Part shown: positions 13,027-22,700 of the stretch, piece after piece
Layout: each line of letters begins with the position of its first letter
How positions within the stretch are numbered: position 1 is the stretch's first letter
NCBI GenBank assembly: GCA_900318555.1
Contig: ONKX01000025.1
Coordinates: 1 to 33,112 of the forward strand
Source of the DNA: an uncultured Prevotellaceae bacterium
Lineage (GTDB): Bacteria > Bacteroidota > Bacteroidia > Bacteroidales > Bacteroidaceae
Reading direction: 5' to 3'
Length of the DNA stretch: 33,112 nt
Notes under the pieces: generated by a model
Told to the model about the DNA's origin: nothing
Seen by the model: the letters and a program-made list of their open reading frames with translations, nothing else
Databases searched by the model: none
Translations under genes and position numbers: made by a program

Positions 13027-14328
13027 CTAATTATTTTCCATACTGCCAAATCTTTCGATGATTTCGAGGCACATGCGGCTGTTGTGGTAGGGACATTTCC
13101 AAAAGCCCGCCTTGTCGTCGACGGTGTTCAGCGTGCCGTCGGCATGGCGGCTCCAATGCCACTCACCATGCTCATAATCAATGATTTGCGCCTTGATATA
13201 GTCCCAGCATTTCTGGGCTCGTGCGAGGGCTTCCTCGTCACCGAAGTGCTGGTAGAGATTAAACCAGCCCACGACATTCTCGGCCTGTACCCACCAGTGG
13301 AGGTCGTCGTCAACATGACCTGTGTCGAGGTTTGCCTCGTGGATCATCGAACCGTCGGGGCGTAGCCCTTTCTCGCTGGCTTTTGCCACTTCGCGGACAA
13401 CAGGTTCGACACGCGCCAACACCTGACGGTCGCCCAAGACGAGGGCAGCCTCGTGCATGAGCCACGAGCACTCGATGTCGTGGCCGTAGCTCTCGAGCCG
13501 GCCTGCACCACGCGTCCAATCCATGTCGAAGAAGAGGTCGAGGTGGTGGGTCTCGGGATTGAGGATGCGGTCGGTAAAGATGCCGATGATGTTACGCAGG
13601 GCGCCTTCGACCCTTGCGACCAAATCGCAAGGCACGGTGATGTCGATGGGCAATACGGAGCCGATGACGGGAACGTAGTCGCACGATGAATTGGCCTGAA
13701 ACTCCTTCAGCGTGCGGTAGAGGTTGGCGTAGGGTTCGATGATGTGCAGATGGGTGTTCTGCGATTTCGGGTAGTTGGCGTCGAGGTCGGAGAGCCGCAT
13801 GTCGGCCAAGGGCTGCCAGTCGCGTGAGAGGGCTTCGATGTAGCCGTTGTGCTCGTGGTCGAAGGCGTGGTCCTCGATGCATTCGAAGAGCTGCAGGGCA
13901 TAGTCGAGTGCCTCGCGGTCGCCCGTGGCGCGAGCATATTCCGAGAGGCCGTAGATGGCAAAGCCGATGGCATAGAACTGCTTCTTGGTATCGAGGGGAT
14001 TGCCTTTGTAGTCGACGCTCCAATAGACACCGCCGTATTCGTGGTCGATGAAATGGTCGATGAAGTAATCCTTGGCGCGCGTGGCGGCGGATAAATAATC
14101 TAGATGTTCTAGATGATCTAGATTTTCTAGATGGGAAAATACGCGGTAGGCGGCGGAGAAGGACCAAAGGATGCGGGCGTTGAGGATGGCGCCCTTCTCG
14201 GCCTCGCGGTGGAGTTGTTCGTTAGCGTCGATGCGTCCGTAGAAACCGCCGTTTTCGTGGTCCTGCATGCGGTCTAACCAGAAACGCAGGATGTTGTTCT
14301 GGACAACATCCTGCATCTCACATTTCAT
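13027..14328 (-). CDS. Mannobiose/cellobiose 2-epimerase (AGE family)
   Basis: 433 residues from the ATG at 14328; an ATG at 14352 is possible but would overlap the transporter gene, and MKCEMQDVVQNNILRFW fits the family start. It epimerises the reducing-end sugar of beta-1,4-disaccharides; next to GH130 the substrate is most likely mannobiose, giving mannosyl-glucose in the cytosol. Family signatures visible are GGFYGRID, NTHLHIIEPYANLYR, YGHDIECSWL, HWWVQAE and KCPYHNSR, holding the conserved His residues of the (alpha/alpha)6 barrel. It is about 40 residues longer than typical relatives, the excess being two inserts: residues 66-79 (9-nt repeat) and about 213-242 (palindromic element). It follows the transporter by 4 nt as the last gene of the operon. 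Confidence 0.93.
   Translation of the reverse strand: MKCEMQDVVQNNILRFWLDRMQDHENGGFYGRIDANEQLHREAEKGAILNARILWSFSAAYRVFSHLENLDHLEHLDYLSAATRAKDYFIDHFIDHEYGGVYWSVDYKGNPLDTKKQFYAIGFAIYGLSEYARATGDREALDYALQLFECIEDHAFDHEHNGYIEALSRDWQPLADMRLSDLDANYPKSQNTHLHIIEPYANLYRTLKEFQANSSCDYVPVIGSVLPIDITVPCDLVARVEGALRNIIGIFTDRILNPETHHLDLFFDMDWTRGAGRLESYGHDIECSWLMHEAALVLGDRQVLARVEPVVREVAKASEKGLRPDGSMIHEANLDTGHVDDDLHWWVQAENVVGWFNLYQHFGDEEALARAQKCWDYIKAQIIDYEHGEWHWSRHADGTLNTVDDKAGFWKCPYHNSRMCLEIIERFGSMENN
13603..13692 (-). repeat. In-frame palindromic element insertion in the epimerase gene
   Basis: CCTTGCGA (13612-13619) and TCGCAAGG (13625-13632) form a perfect 8-bp inverted repeat with a 5-nt loop, and CTTCGACCCTTG (13605-13616) is identical to 3700-3711 in serB. 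About 30 codons, encoding SSCDYVPVIGSVLPIDITVP and then CDLVARVEG, separate two helices that are normally joined by a short loop. The exact left limit is uncertain. Confidence 0.7.
14092..14133 (-). repeat. 9-nt tandem repeat in the epimerase gene
   Basis: Four 9-mers on the plus strand: ATAATCTAG, ATGTTCTAG, ATGATCTAG and ATTTTCTAG (14095-14130). Translated on the minus strand they give HLENLDHLEHLDYL, an insert between the YRVF and SAATRAKDYF helices. The CTAG core resembles the repeat in the methyltransferase gene. Confidence 0.85.
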
Positions 14329-14332
14329 TGTT

Positions 14333-15742
14333 TCAATCGTTTTCGTCAGCATTGAGATAGTAACTGCGTAATTCCTTCAGTTCTTTGTTAATCTGCGTGA
14401 TACGCTCGGTGGTGAGCGGATAGAACCAGACGATGCACATAGACACGAGGGCTACGAGTGCAGGAATGAAGCTCATGAGCCAGCGCAGACAGCTGAGGGC
14501 TTCTTCGGGCTGTACGACACCAGCGGCAAGCTGCTGCGGGTCAGTGATGTAGCCAAAGCCGTCGAGCAGCCACAGTACGGCAGCACCACCGATGGCGCCA
14601 CCAAACTTCTGTGCCATGGACGACGACGAGAAGATAAGACCCGTGGAGGCCGTATGGAACTCGAGCTCAGCATAGTCGCTGACATCAGCATACATTGACC
14701 ATACGAGTGGTGACATGATACCCGTCAGGATGGAGATGAGCACCTGGAACACGAGCATGGTCCAATAACCCGTCGGAGTGCAAGGAATGAAGTAGAACGC
14801 GATGCTCAGGACGACCAATGAGGCATTGACCATGATGAAAGTGGACTTCTTGCCCAGCTTGTTGGCAATAGGTACGCACGAGGCTACACCCACCATGTTC
14901 GACACTTCGCCAACACCCAGGAAGAGTCCGGCATAGAAGGCAAATATCAGTCCGAAGAACACGAGGTTGACGTCGGCACCAACGATGTCTTGGAAATAAT
15001 AGGCGACGGTAGCACCACGCACGGTGTTGAACAGGTTGAAGCAGAGGGCAGCACCGATGAGCAGCCACCAGGGCTTGTTGGAGAGCAGCGCCTTGAAGTC
15101 GGAACCAACGGAGACGGTGGAGACGGTCTTCAGGTGTTCGCGCGTTATCGAGAAACAGATGAGGAACATGACGAAGCATGCTGCTGCGATGACCACCATC
15201 GCCCAGAACCAACCTTCGGGCGTGTTGTAGCCACCCATCATGTTGGTCAGCGGTTCCCAGAGGAACAGCGAGATGAACGAACCGCCATAGGCAAAGAACA
15301 TGCGGAAGGATGAGAACACGGTCTTCTCGTTAGTATCGTCTGTCATCACACCCAACATGGCACCGTAAGGCACGTTGATGCCCGTATAGACAGTCATCAT
15401 GAGGATGTAGGTGACGTAAGCCCAGATGAGCTTGCCACCATAGTCGAGGTCGGGCGTGGTGAACAGCAGGATACCTGCGATGGAGAAGAACGGTGCCACC
15501 CAGAGCAGGAAGGGACGATACTTACCCCAGCGGGTATTGGTACGGTCGGCAATGACACCCATCATGGGGTCTGAGACAGCATCCCAGATACGTGTTACCA
15601 ACACCAGCACACCAGCGTCGATGAGCGACAGTCCGAAAATGTTGCTGTAGAAGAACGGCAGATAATAAGAGAATATCTTCCAGAACATGCTGGACGACAT
15701 ATCGCCAAAGCCATAGGCGATCTTTTCTTTTAAATTACTCAT
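14333..15742 (-). CDS. GPH-family sugar:cation symporter, probable mannobiose importer
   Basis: 469 residues with about twelve membrane segments. The N-terminus LKEKIAYGFGDMSSSMFW and the motif WDAVSDPMMGVIADRTNTRWGKYRPFLLW are typical of the glycoside-pentoside-hexuronide cation symporter family (MelB-like) in the inner membrane. In the operon it lies between the phosphorylase and the epimerase, both cytosolic, so it most likely brings mannobiose or mannosyl-glucose from periplasm to cytosol. Its ATG overlaps the TGA of the GH130 gene (ATGA), indicating coupled translation, and its own TGA is 4 nt before the epimerase start. Confidence 0.92.
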   Translation of the reverse strand: MSNLKEKIAYGFGDMSSSMFWKIFSYYLPFFYSNIFGLSLIDAGVLVLVTRIWDAVSDPMMGVIADRTNTRWGKYRPFLLWVAPFFSIAGILLFTTPDLDYGGKLIWAYVTYILMMTVYTGINVPYGAMLGVMTDDTNEKTVFSSFRMFFAYGGSFISLFLWEPLTNMMGGYNTPEGWFWAMVVIAAACFVMFLICFSITREHLKTVSTVSVGSDFKALLSNKPWWLLIGAALCFNLFNTVRGATVAYYFQDIVGADVNLVFFGLIFAFYAGLFLGVGEVSNMVGVASCVPIANKLGKKSTFIMVNASLVVLSIAFYFIPCTPTGYWTMLVFQVLISILTGIMSPLVWSMYADVSDYAELEFHTASTGLIFSSSSMAQKFGGAIGGAAVLWLLDGFGYITDPQQLAAGVVQPEEALSCLRWLMSFIPALVALVSMCIVWFYPLTTERITQINKELKELRSYYLNADEND

Positions 15743-16902
15743 AGTTTATGATTTTTTGCGATTAACTTTTTGATTGTTTCCACGCTGGCGGCGGTAAAGA
15801 GGCCGTCCTCGGGAGTATTCATACAGTAGTCGACGAGGCGGTCGACGGTAGAGGTTGCCACATGCATGCGCGTGTCGGCAGAGGCGTAGTAGATGAACAC
15901 GCGGCCGTCGGGGTCGGCAATCCAACCGTTGGCGAAAGCCACATTCATGACGTCGCCCAGATATTCGTCGCCTTCAGGAACGAGGAAATATCCGCCCGGC
16001 TGTGCGATGACGCGCGTGGGGTCGTCGAGAGCCGTCATGTACATATACAGGACATAGCGCAGTCCGTCGGCAGTAGCACGAACGCCATGCGCCAGATGGA
16101 GCCAGCCCTTAGGAGTCTTGATAGGGTGGGGACCTTCGCCATTCTTCACCTCCGTGATGGTGTGATAGTGGCGGGCGTTGATGATCTTTTCTTCTTTCAC
16201 CTCAGCGTGGGTGATGTCGTCGACCAATGCCCAGCCGATGCCGCCACCGCTGCCCGTATCGATGAAACCATCCTGCGGACGGGTGTAGAAGGCGTATTTG
16301 CCATCGACGAACTCAGGATGTAGTACGACGTTGCGCTGTTGCGACTTCGTCTTCAGGTCGGGCAGACGATACCAAGTTTTCAGGTCCTTGGTGCGTGCAA
16401 TGCCTGCCGTAGCGGTTGCTGCAGAGAGATTGCCCGGCTGTGTGTCGTCGTGACGCTCGGCACAGAACACACCGTAAATCCAGCCGTCCTCGTGCTGTGT
16501 GATGCGCATGTCGTAGACGTTGGTGGCCGGAATAACGTCCTCGGGCATGGTGATGGGCTCCTCCCAGAAGCGGAAGTTGTCGACACCATTGGGCGACTCA
16601 GCCACGGCGAAGAACGACTTGCGGTCGGCACCTTCGACACGCACTACGAGGCAGTACTTTCCGTTCCACTTGATGGCTCCGCTGTTGAGCGTAGCATTCA
16701 TCATGATGCGCTGCATGAGGTAGGGGTTGTCTTTTTCGCAGAAATCATACTTCCACTCCAGCGGCGTATGCTCTGCGGTCAGAATGGGGAACTTCCACTT
16801 TTCGTAGATGCCATTCCCCCATTCTAGGGGTTCGTTTTTTCGCGTCAGCAACTGCTCGTGATGAGCACGCAACGCTTTTACTTTTTCTTCGAAATTGCTC
16901 AT
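15739..16902 (-). CDS. GH130 4-O-beta-D-mannosyl-D-glucose phosphorylase
   Basis: 387 residues, cytosolic (no signal peptide), the usual length for subfamily GH130_1. It phosphorolyses mannosyl-beta-1,4-glucose to alpha-mannose 1-phosphate and glucose. The five-bladed propeller family residues are visible: ATNVYDMRITQHEDG holds Asp131, the same position as the catalytic Asp of the Bacteroides fragilis enzyme, and RVEGADRKSF, HPEF and HGVRATADGLRY are conserved phosphate and sugar contacts. Together with the adjacent epimerase and carrier it makes the mannobiose catabolic route established in Bacteroides. The 79-nt leader upstream carries an 8-nt repeat array. It is downstream of the GH26 gene in the same operon. 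Confidence 0.95.
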   Translation of the reverse strand: MSNFEEKVKALRAHHEQLLTRKNEPLEWGNGIYEKWKFPILTAEHTPLEWKYDFCEKDNPYLMQRIMMNATLNSGAIKWNGKYCLVVRVEGADRKSFFAVAESPNGVDNFRFWEEPITMPEDVIPATNVYDMRITQHEDGWIYGVFCAERHDDTQPGNLSAATATAGIARTKDLKTWYRLPDLKTKSQQRNVVLHPEFVDGKYAFYTRPQDGFIDTGSGGGIGWALVDDITHAEVKEEKIINARHYHTITEVKNGEGPHPIKTPKGWLHLAHGVRATADGLRYVLYMYMTALDDPTRVIAQPGGYFLVPEGDEYLGDVMNVAFANGWIADPDGRVFIYYASADTRMHVATSTVDRLVDYCMNTPEDGLFTAASVETIKKLIAKNHKL

Positions 16903-16931
16903 TTATTTTTTTTGTTGATTTTATTTTTTTT

Positions 16932-16995
16932 CGTTATTTCGTTATTTCGTTATTTCGGGATTGCGGAATTTCGGTATTCCGTTATTCCGTCGTTC
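16932..16995 (+). repeat. 8-nt tandem repeat array at the GH26 3' end
   Basis: Eight consecutive 8-mers beginning with CG: CGTTATTT three times, then CGGGATTG, CGGAATTT, CGGTATTC, CGTTATTC and CGTCGTTC. The TAA stop of the minus-strand GH26 gene (16982-16984) falls inside the seventh unit, so the last residues and stop of that enzyme derive from the repeat. Confidence 0.88.
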
Positions 16996-18109
16996 CTTTT
17001 TCCGGCTGGATGTCTTTCAGGAACAGCGTGTTCGGGGCCTCGTAAAGCTTGCGGAAGTCAGCGGCACACGGCTGGTTGGGCGCAGGACCGAAGAATTCCT
17101 CCTTGTAGTTACGCCAGAGGAGGAAATAGCTGATAGGATATTGGTCCATGATGGGTTTCAGCACGCGGGTCCACCACGTAGAGTCCGTCATGTTCTTCAG
17201 ACCGCACTCAGTCATAGCAAGCAGTTTGCCGTTCTTCTGGGCAAAATCGCTGAGGAACTTCAGGTCGGCCGTCAGGTCGCGCTTGAAATCTTCCTCCGTG
17301 CCCCATTGGTAAGCATCTTCACCTATCAACGTCACGCGCTCGTTGCCGGGATAGCGTGCCAGGAAACGTTCCTCGTTCCATTTTCCGTCGAGATTGGGCG
17401 AATAGCTCCACAGCAGGTTGGTCAGTCCGCGACTGTTCAATTCGTCCTGCAACATGCACCAAAGACCGTGGAACTCGTTGTCTGTGCAAAGATTCTGTCC
17501 CCACCAGAACCACGAGCCGTTGTTCTCGTGCCAAGGGCGGAAAATGATGGGTACGGGCTGGCCGTCCTTCGTTTTCAGCGTCAGCAGGAAATCACCCACG
17601 CGCTTCATCCACGTCTGGAACTTCTCGAACTCGCTGCCACCAGGCAGGATGCTGGCCACAATGGTGGAGTCGGCAACATCCCACGCAGAGCCTTCAGGGA
17701 ATTTCTGACCATCCAGTCCCCCACGCGGAGCAGTGGTCTTGGGATTACGTGGATGCCACGAAATGGTGACGATACCGCCACGTTCGTGGTGAGCAATAAT
17801 CTCGTCGTGAATACGCGTAAAGGGCACACTGTCGAGGTTCTTGGCGTCGCCCACCTCGATGCCGCCAAGGTCGAAACCCATCACGGCAGGATAGTCGCCG
17901 CACGTGTTCTTTACGTCGCTGCTGTCAGCCTGATATTCCCACGTCAGACCATAGAACGGATCGTCCTGATGGCCCATCATATAACCTTTCTGTCGCAAAG
18001 ACTCCAGACGTTCTGCCAACAGATCAGCAGCGGTCTTAGGCGCCTCTTCTTTCTTACAGGCTACCATCATAATGGTTACACCTATTATTATATATAATGC
18101 TTTCTTCAT
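16982..18109 (-). CDS. GH26 beta-mannanase lipoprotein (minus-arm copy)
   Basis: 375 residues. A lipoprotein signal peptide with lipobox MVAC (Cys18) is followed by a single GH26 catalytic domain. The acid/base Glu195 lies in FRPWHENNGSWFWWG, the nucleophile Glu301 in AMTECGLKN, and the TIM-barrel strand ISWHPRNP is conserved. The family hydrolyses beta-1,4-mannan, either endo or releasing mannobiose. The residues after Cys are KKEEA, so it could be surface-exposed or periplasmic; as partner of the mannobiose carrier it may be the mannobiose-releasing enzyme. It follows the CE7 gene by 11 nt. Sequence similarity to the plus-arm GH26 is limited to the catalytic core. Confidence 0.95.
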   Translation of the reverse strand: MKKALYIIIGVTIMMVACKKEEAPKTAADLLAERLESLRQKGYMMGHQDDPFYGLTWEYQADSSDVKNTCGDYPAVMGFDLGGIEVGDAKNLDSVPFTRIHDEIIAHHERGGIVTISWHPRNPKTTAPRGGLDGQKFPEGSAWDVADSTIVASILPGGSEFEKFQTWMKRVGDFLLTLKTKDGQPVPIIFRPWHENNGSWFWWGQNLCTDNEFHGLWCMLQDELNSRGLTNLLWSYSPNLDGKWNEERFLARYPGNERVTLIGEDAYQWGTEEDFKRDLTADLKFLSDFAQKNGKLLAMTECGLKNMTDSTWWTRVLKPIMDQYPISYFLLWRNYKEEFFGPAPNQPCAADFRKLYEAPNTLFLKDIQPEKGTTE

Positions 18110-18120
18110 ATTCTTACATC

Positions 18121-19419
18121 TTATCTCTTACACCCTAATTCCTTCAGCAGCCAGTTTTCCCATTCGTCCCATTGCTCCTGATGCCAGTAATGCCACGTAG
18201 CCTGATAGGGAGAAATCTCCTTCGGACCCGTAACGGTGTTGTACGTAGCCCAAGCCGTCGTGGGAGGCACCACGTCGTCGTTATAGCCGAACGAGAACCA
18301 GCCTTTCTGTTTGTCGTTGATGAGACGGGCGAAATTGACACCGTCGTAGTAGCGCGACGTGTTGATTTTCTGTTCCTGTCCCTTGCCCTTACTCCAATAG
18401 AAATAGTGCGGCCAGCCACATGCTACGCCTTTCAGTGAGGCCGTATGGTCGCAGCATGCTGCATGGACGGGCGCATAACAAGTGACGCGTTTGTCGAGTC
18501 CGGCACAAGCCAGCGAGAGGAATCCTCCCTGGCTGGAACCCGACACCGCGAGCTGCTGACCATTCCAAGGGGTGTACTGTTCGATATAGTCAATGGCTCG
18601 GATACAACCGATGATGACACGCTTGTAATAGCTGTCGTCACGATTGTCCATGCCCCAATTCCAGTAATTCATCAAGGCACCGTTGAATACGTCGTCGTAA
18701 ACCTTCTGGTCCATCGTGACGGAAATGCCATGAATACCAATCTCCAGCGTAATCGCGCCCTGCGAGGCAGTATAGATGTCGCCACCATAAGGGCGAACAC
18801 CGGCACCAGGCACCCGCAGCAAAGCAGGATAACGCCCCTCTTTCACCGGAACACAGAGAATGCCGTAGGTCCGCCAATTCCACTGGATATTCTGGAATGA
18901 CACCTCATAGACGTTGACATCCTTCGTACAACGCTCAGGCAGCAGGCGCTTGGTGGGGTTGAGGTCAACCTTGCGAGCCTCGCTGATGGCATTCTGCCAA
19001 TATTCGCTGAAGTCCTGAGGCATGACGGTAGTCGGTTGCAAGCGTTCTGGCGAGAAGGCTGCACCGCAAGCACCCTTATATTCCTTGCCGTCGAGGGTGG
19101 CTTTTACATCGACCCGATAGAAGCCGGGCTTTGTCATCTTACCTTTCAGCGTCAGTGTACCATCTTTCAATAGCACTCCTTCTTTTTTGACGTCCTGATA
19201 CATCTCCGGACCAGCGGCATAATCCACCTTTACATTATTTATTAAGGTATGCTCGCGCGTAACCCTAATATTAAATATAGCGGTTTCTCCCACCTCATAG
19301 CGCCAGTCTTGATGATCAGGGATGACTTCAACGCTAATACTATTGCCACGTATCTGACCCTTCATCGGAATTGCGATGAACAGCGTCAGCAACAAGGCGA
19401 TAAAACCAGTTTTCTTCAT
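18121..19419 (-). CDS. CE7-type acetyl esterase (AXE1 family), probable acetylmannan esterase
   Basis: 432 residues. A cleavable signal peptide (about residues 1-21), an N-terminal beta-rich domain (about 25-120), and an alpha/beta hydrolase of the acetyl xylan esterase/cephalosporin deacetylase family. The oxyanion segment RVPGAGVRPYGG, nucleophile elbow SGSSQGG (Ser296), Asp in GYNDDVVPP (381 or 382) and His in the WHYWHQEQ segment (410 or 413) are visible. It removes O-acetyl groups from oligosaccharides; in this operon acetylated (gluco)mannan is the expected substrate, a context inference. It is the first gene of the minus-arm operon with its own promoter (19461-19468). Confidence 0.9.
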   Translation of the reverse strand: MKKTGFIALLLTLFIAIPMKGQIRGNSISVEVIPDHQDWRYEVGETAIFNIRVTREHTLINNVKVDYAAGPEMYQDVKKEGVLLKDGTLTLKGKMTKPGFYRVDVKATLDGKEYKGACGAAFSPERLQPTTVMPQDFSEYWQNAISEARKVDLNPTKRLLPERCTKDVNVYEVSFQNIQWNWRTYGILCVPVKEGRYPALLRVPGAGVRPYGGDIYTASQGAITLEIGIHGISVTMDQKVYDDVFNGALMNYWNWGMDNRDDSYYKRVIIGCIRAIDYIEQYTPWNGQQLAVSGSSQGGFLSLACAGLDKRVTCYAPVHAACCDHTASLKGVACGWPHYFYWSKGKGQEQKINTSRYYDGVNFARLINDKQKGWFSFGYNDDVVPPTTAWATYNTVTGPKEISPYQATWHYWHQEQWDEWENWLLKELGCKR

Positions 19420-19460
19420 ACTCTTTGGTCTTTAGTCCGACGTATCATTTTATCACGTTG

Positions 19461-19468
19461 CAAAGTTA
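19461..19468 (-). promoter_or_regulatory. Promoter -7 box (TAACTTTG) of the minus-arm mannan operon
   Basis: On the minus strand TAACTTTG fits TAnnTTTG, 41 nt upstream of the CE7 ATG. No good TTTG -33 box is visible, which fits a promoter needing an activator. Confidence 0.65.
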
Positions 19469-19639
19469 GCACTATTTTTTGAAATAGCACTATACTATTT
19501 TAACAAACTTGCATACTTTCAGTCAGAGAGATACTTAAAAAAACTTAAATTGTGGATTTTTGTTGTACATAAAAGTCCAAAAAGCAAAAAAGTATCAAAA
19601 ACTGTCAATAAAAGATGTTAGCTTTTACAAAAAAAGCAT

Positions 19640-19647
19640 TACCTTTG
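19640..19647 (+). promoter_or_regulatory. Promoter -7 box (TACCTTTG) of the susC operon
   Basis: TACCTTTG matches TAnnTTTG, 54 nt upstream of the chosen susC ATG (19702). The upstream stretch 19500-19640 is A-rich with no obvious TTTG -33 box; a weak TTAG is at 19618-19621. This -7 position rules out the earlier in-frame ATG at 19615 as a start. Confidence 0.7.
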
Positions 19648-19701
19648 CAACGTCTTAACAGAAACAAAAGATTCATTATACTATTAACTAACAAGCAAAG
19701 T

Positions 19702-22700
19702 ATGGATTTAAATTGCAGTAAAAACTCTCTGCTAGCAGGATTATGCGCTATATTCCTGCTGGGCTACTCGCCCGTGACGTATGCCGCAGAGGGCAGTTCA
19801 CCACTGCCCAATGAGGTACAACAGGCGAAGAAGATTACTGGTACGGTGTCGGATGCCATGGGACCCGTCATCGGAGCCAGTGTAGTTGTAAAGGGAACCT
19901 CGAACGGTGTTGCTACCGATTTCGACGGAAACTTTACGCTCAGTGTCAATCAGGGACAGACCATCGTCGTTAGCTACATCGGCTATTTGACGAAGGAAAT
20001 CACGATTGACGCACGTAACAACTATCAGATTGTGTTGGAAGAAGACAAGAAGATGCTTGACGAGGTCGTAGTCGTAGGTTATGGTACGATGAAGAAGAGC
20101 GACATCTCCGGTGCTTCGGTATCGTTGGGTGAGAGTGCCGTGAAAGGCTCTATCATCACTTCGCTCGACCAGTCGTTGCAAGGTCGCGCTGCCGGTGTGT
20201 CAGCTGTGCAGACTTCTGGTGCACCTGGTTCGTCATCAGCCATCCGCGTGCGTGGTACCGCTACCATCAACGCCAACGCTGAGCCACTCTATGTGATTGA
20301 CGGTGTACCCGTGCAGAGTGGCGGCACGTCAGGTGCAAGCTACGGTTTGGGCGACGCGCTGGGTAATGGTTCGGTATCTACCATTTCTCCGCTGTCAACT
20401 ATCGACCCTTCCGACATCGTCTCGATGGAGATTCTGAAAGACGCTTCTGCCACCGCCATTTACGGTGCTCAGGGTGCTAACGGTGTCGTGCTGATTACCA
20501 CCAAGCGTGGTAAGGCTGGTGACGCTAAGTTCACCTACAACGGCATGGCAGCCTGGAACCGTCAGACTAAGCGTCTGGACATGATGAATCTGCGCGAATA
20601 TGCAGAATATTACAACAGCTATGCCGAAGTAGGCGAAGCTTCTCACGTAGGCAACTTCAGCGACCCCTCGCTGCTGGGCAAGGGTACGAACTGGCAGGAT
20701 GCCGTTTTCCAGACAGCCTTCCAGCACTCTCATCAGGTAAGTGCACAGGGTGGTTCAGACAAGGTGCAATACTACGTCAGCGGCAGCTATATGGATCAGG
20801 AAGGTACGATTATCGGTTCTGAGTTCAGACGTTTCTCGGCTCGTACCAACCTCGACGCACAACTGAAGAGTTGGTTGAAGATGAGCCTGAGTATTACATA
20901 CTCTGACACGAAGGATGACCTGAAGCTGGCCGACTCTGACGAGGGTCTTATCGGTTACTCACTGACCACCATCCCCTCTATACCTATATATAATGTAGAC
21001 GGCAGCTACTCCAGCGTATCGCAGGAGGGTTATACCAATCCTAACCCCATTGCCATGGCAATGATGGACGATATCTTGCTGAAGCGTCAGAAACTGAACG
21101 GTAACATTTTCTTCGAGGTGACCCCTATCGAGAATCTGGTGTGGCACGCAGAGTTGGGCTTCGACTTAGGTTGGAACAAGGGTGAAACTTACGAACCGAT
21201 GGTTGACCTCGGCACTTGGAAGCGTTCGAGCAACGAGAGCCGTATGCAGAAGAACTCCAGTACTTTCTGGCAGTTGAAGAACTATCTGACCTACAGCCGC
21301 ACCTTCGGCAAGCACTCTGCTACGGCGATGGTTGGTCAGGAGTGCTGGGAGTCGAAGTACGACTATGTTTCTGTTTACAATACCGGTCTGCCCTCTGACG
21401 CTGTACACAATCCCGCTCTGGGTGCTGGTACACCGCAGATTGGCGCAGGTTTCGGCAGCAGTTCTATGGCTTCGTTCTTCACTCGCTGGACCTACAGCTA
21501 CGACAACCGCTACAATGCTACCTATACCTACCGTTACGATGGTAGCTCGAACTTCGGTCCCAACAAGCGCTGGGCCGGTTTCCACTCGTTTGCTGCCAGC
21601 TGGCGTTTCTCGAACGAGAAATTCATAGAAGAGGCTGTTGGCAAGTGGTTGTCGAATGGTAAGCTGCGTGTTGGTTGGGGTCAGACTGGTAACTCGAGCA
21701 TCGGTGGTTACAAGTGGGGTTCTCCGCTTTCTACCATGGAGACCGCTCTGGGTACCAGCTACCGTCCTGCACAGATTGCCAACAAGGACATCAAGTGGGA
21801 AAGTCAGGAGCAGTGGAACATTGGTATCGACCTCGGTTTCTTCCACGACCGTGTCAACCTGACCGTCGACTGGTATAACAAGGAGTCAAAGGACATGCTG
21901 ATGCAGCTGCAGTTGCCCTCATACATGGGTACTAGCGGTAACGGCTCCTCTGCCCTTGCTGCACCTTATGGTAACTACGGACAGATTCGCAATACCGGTG
22001 TCGAAATCTCGCTGAACACACACCCACTGGTCGGTAAGTTCGAGTGGGATGCTGACTTCCAGATTTCGTTCAACAAGAACAAGCTCGTCAGTCTCTCAGA
22101 CGGTTCGAGCAATGCTCAGCTCATCGGTTACGGACAGTGGAGCGACGTGGTGAGCCTCACGCAGGCTGGTGAGTCACTCTACAGCTTCTATGGCTATGTG
22201 ACTGACGGCGTCTATACCTCGCTGGAGGACATTGAGACCTCAGCAAAACCCGCTGCTTACCCGACGAATGGTGTATTCTCGAAGAATTCCACCGTTTATG
22301 TTGGCGATATCAAGTACAAGGACTTGAACGGCGACGGTATCATTGACGAAAACGACCGTACCAACATCGGTTCGCCGCTGCCCAAGTACACCTTCGGTTT
22401 CAACAACACTTTCCGTTACAAGGGCTTCGACCTGAACATCTTCATCAACGGTTCCTATGGCAACAAGGTGGGTAACTACCTGAAGATGAAGCTGACACAC
22501 ATGAATTCGACATGGACCAACCAGCTGAAGGACGTGAACGGACGTTCCATCCTCACACCCATTGATGCCTCCAAGGACTATTCGGCTGGTGTGGATCGTG
22601 GCGACGGACAGCTCATCTACAACTGGTATGATGACATACACAACGTAACGTTGAAGAACCCCGACGGCACCATGCCGCGTGCTACTATCAACGACCCGAA

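Noticed and set aside
19615-19701. susC start at 19615
   Set aside because: This ATG precedes the TACCTTTG -7 box and puts a basic stretch before the signal peptide.
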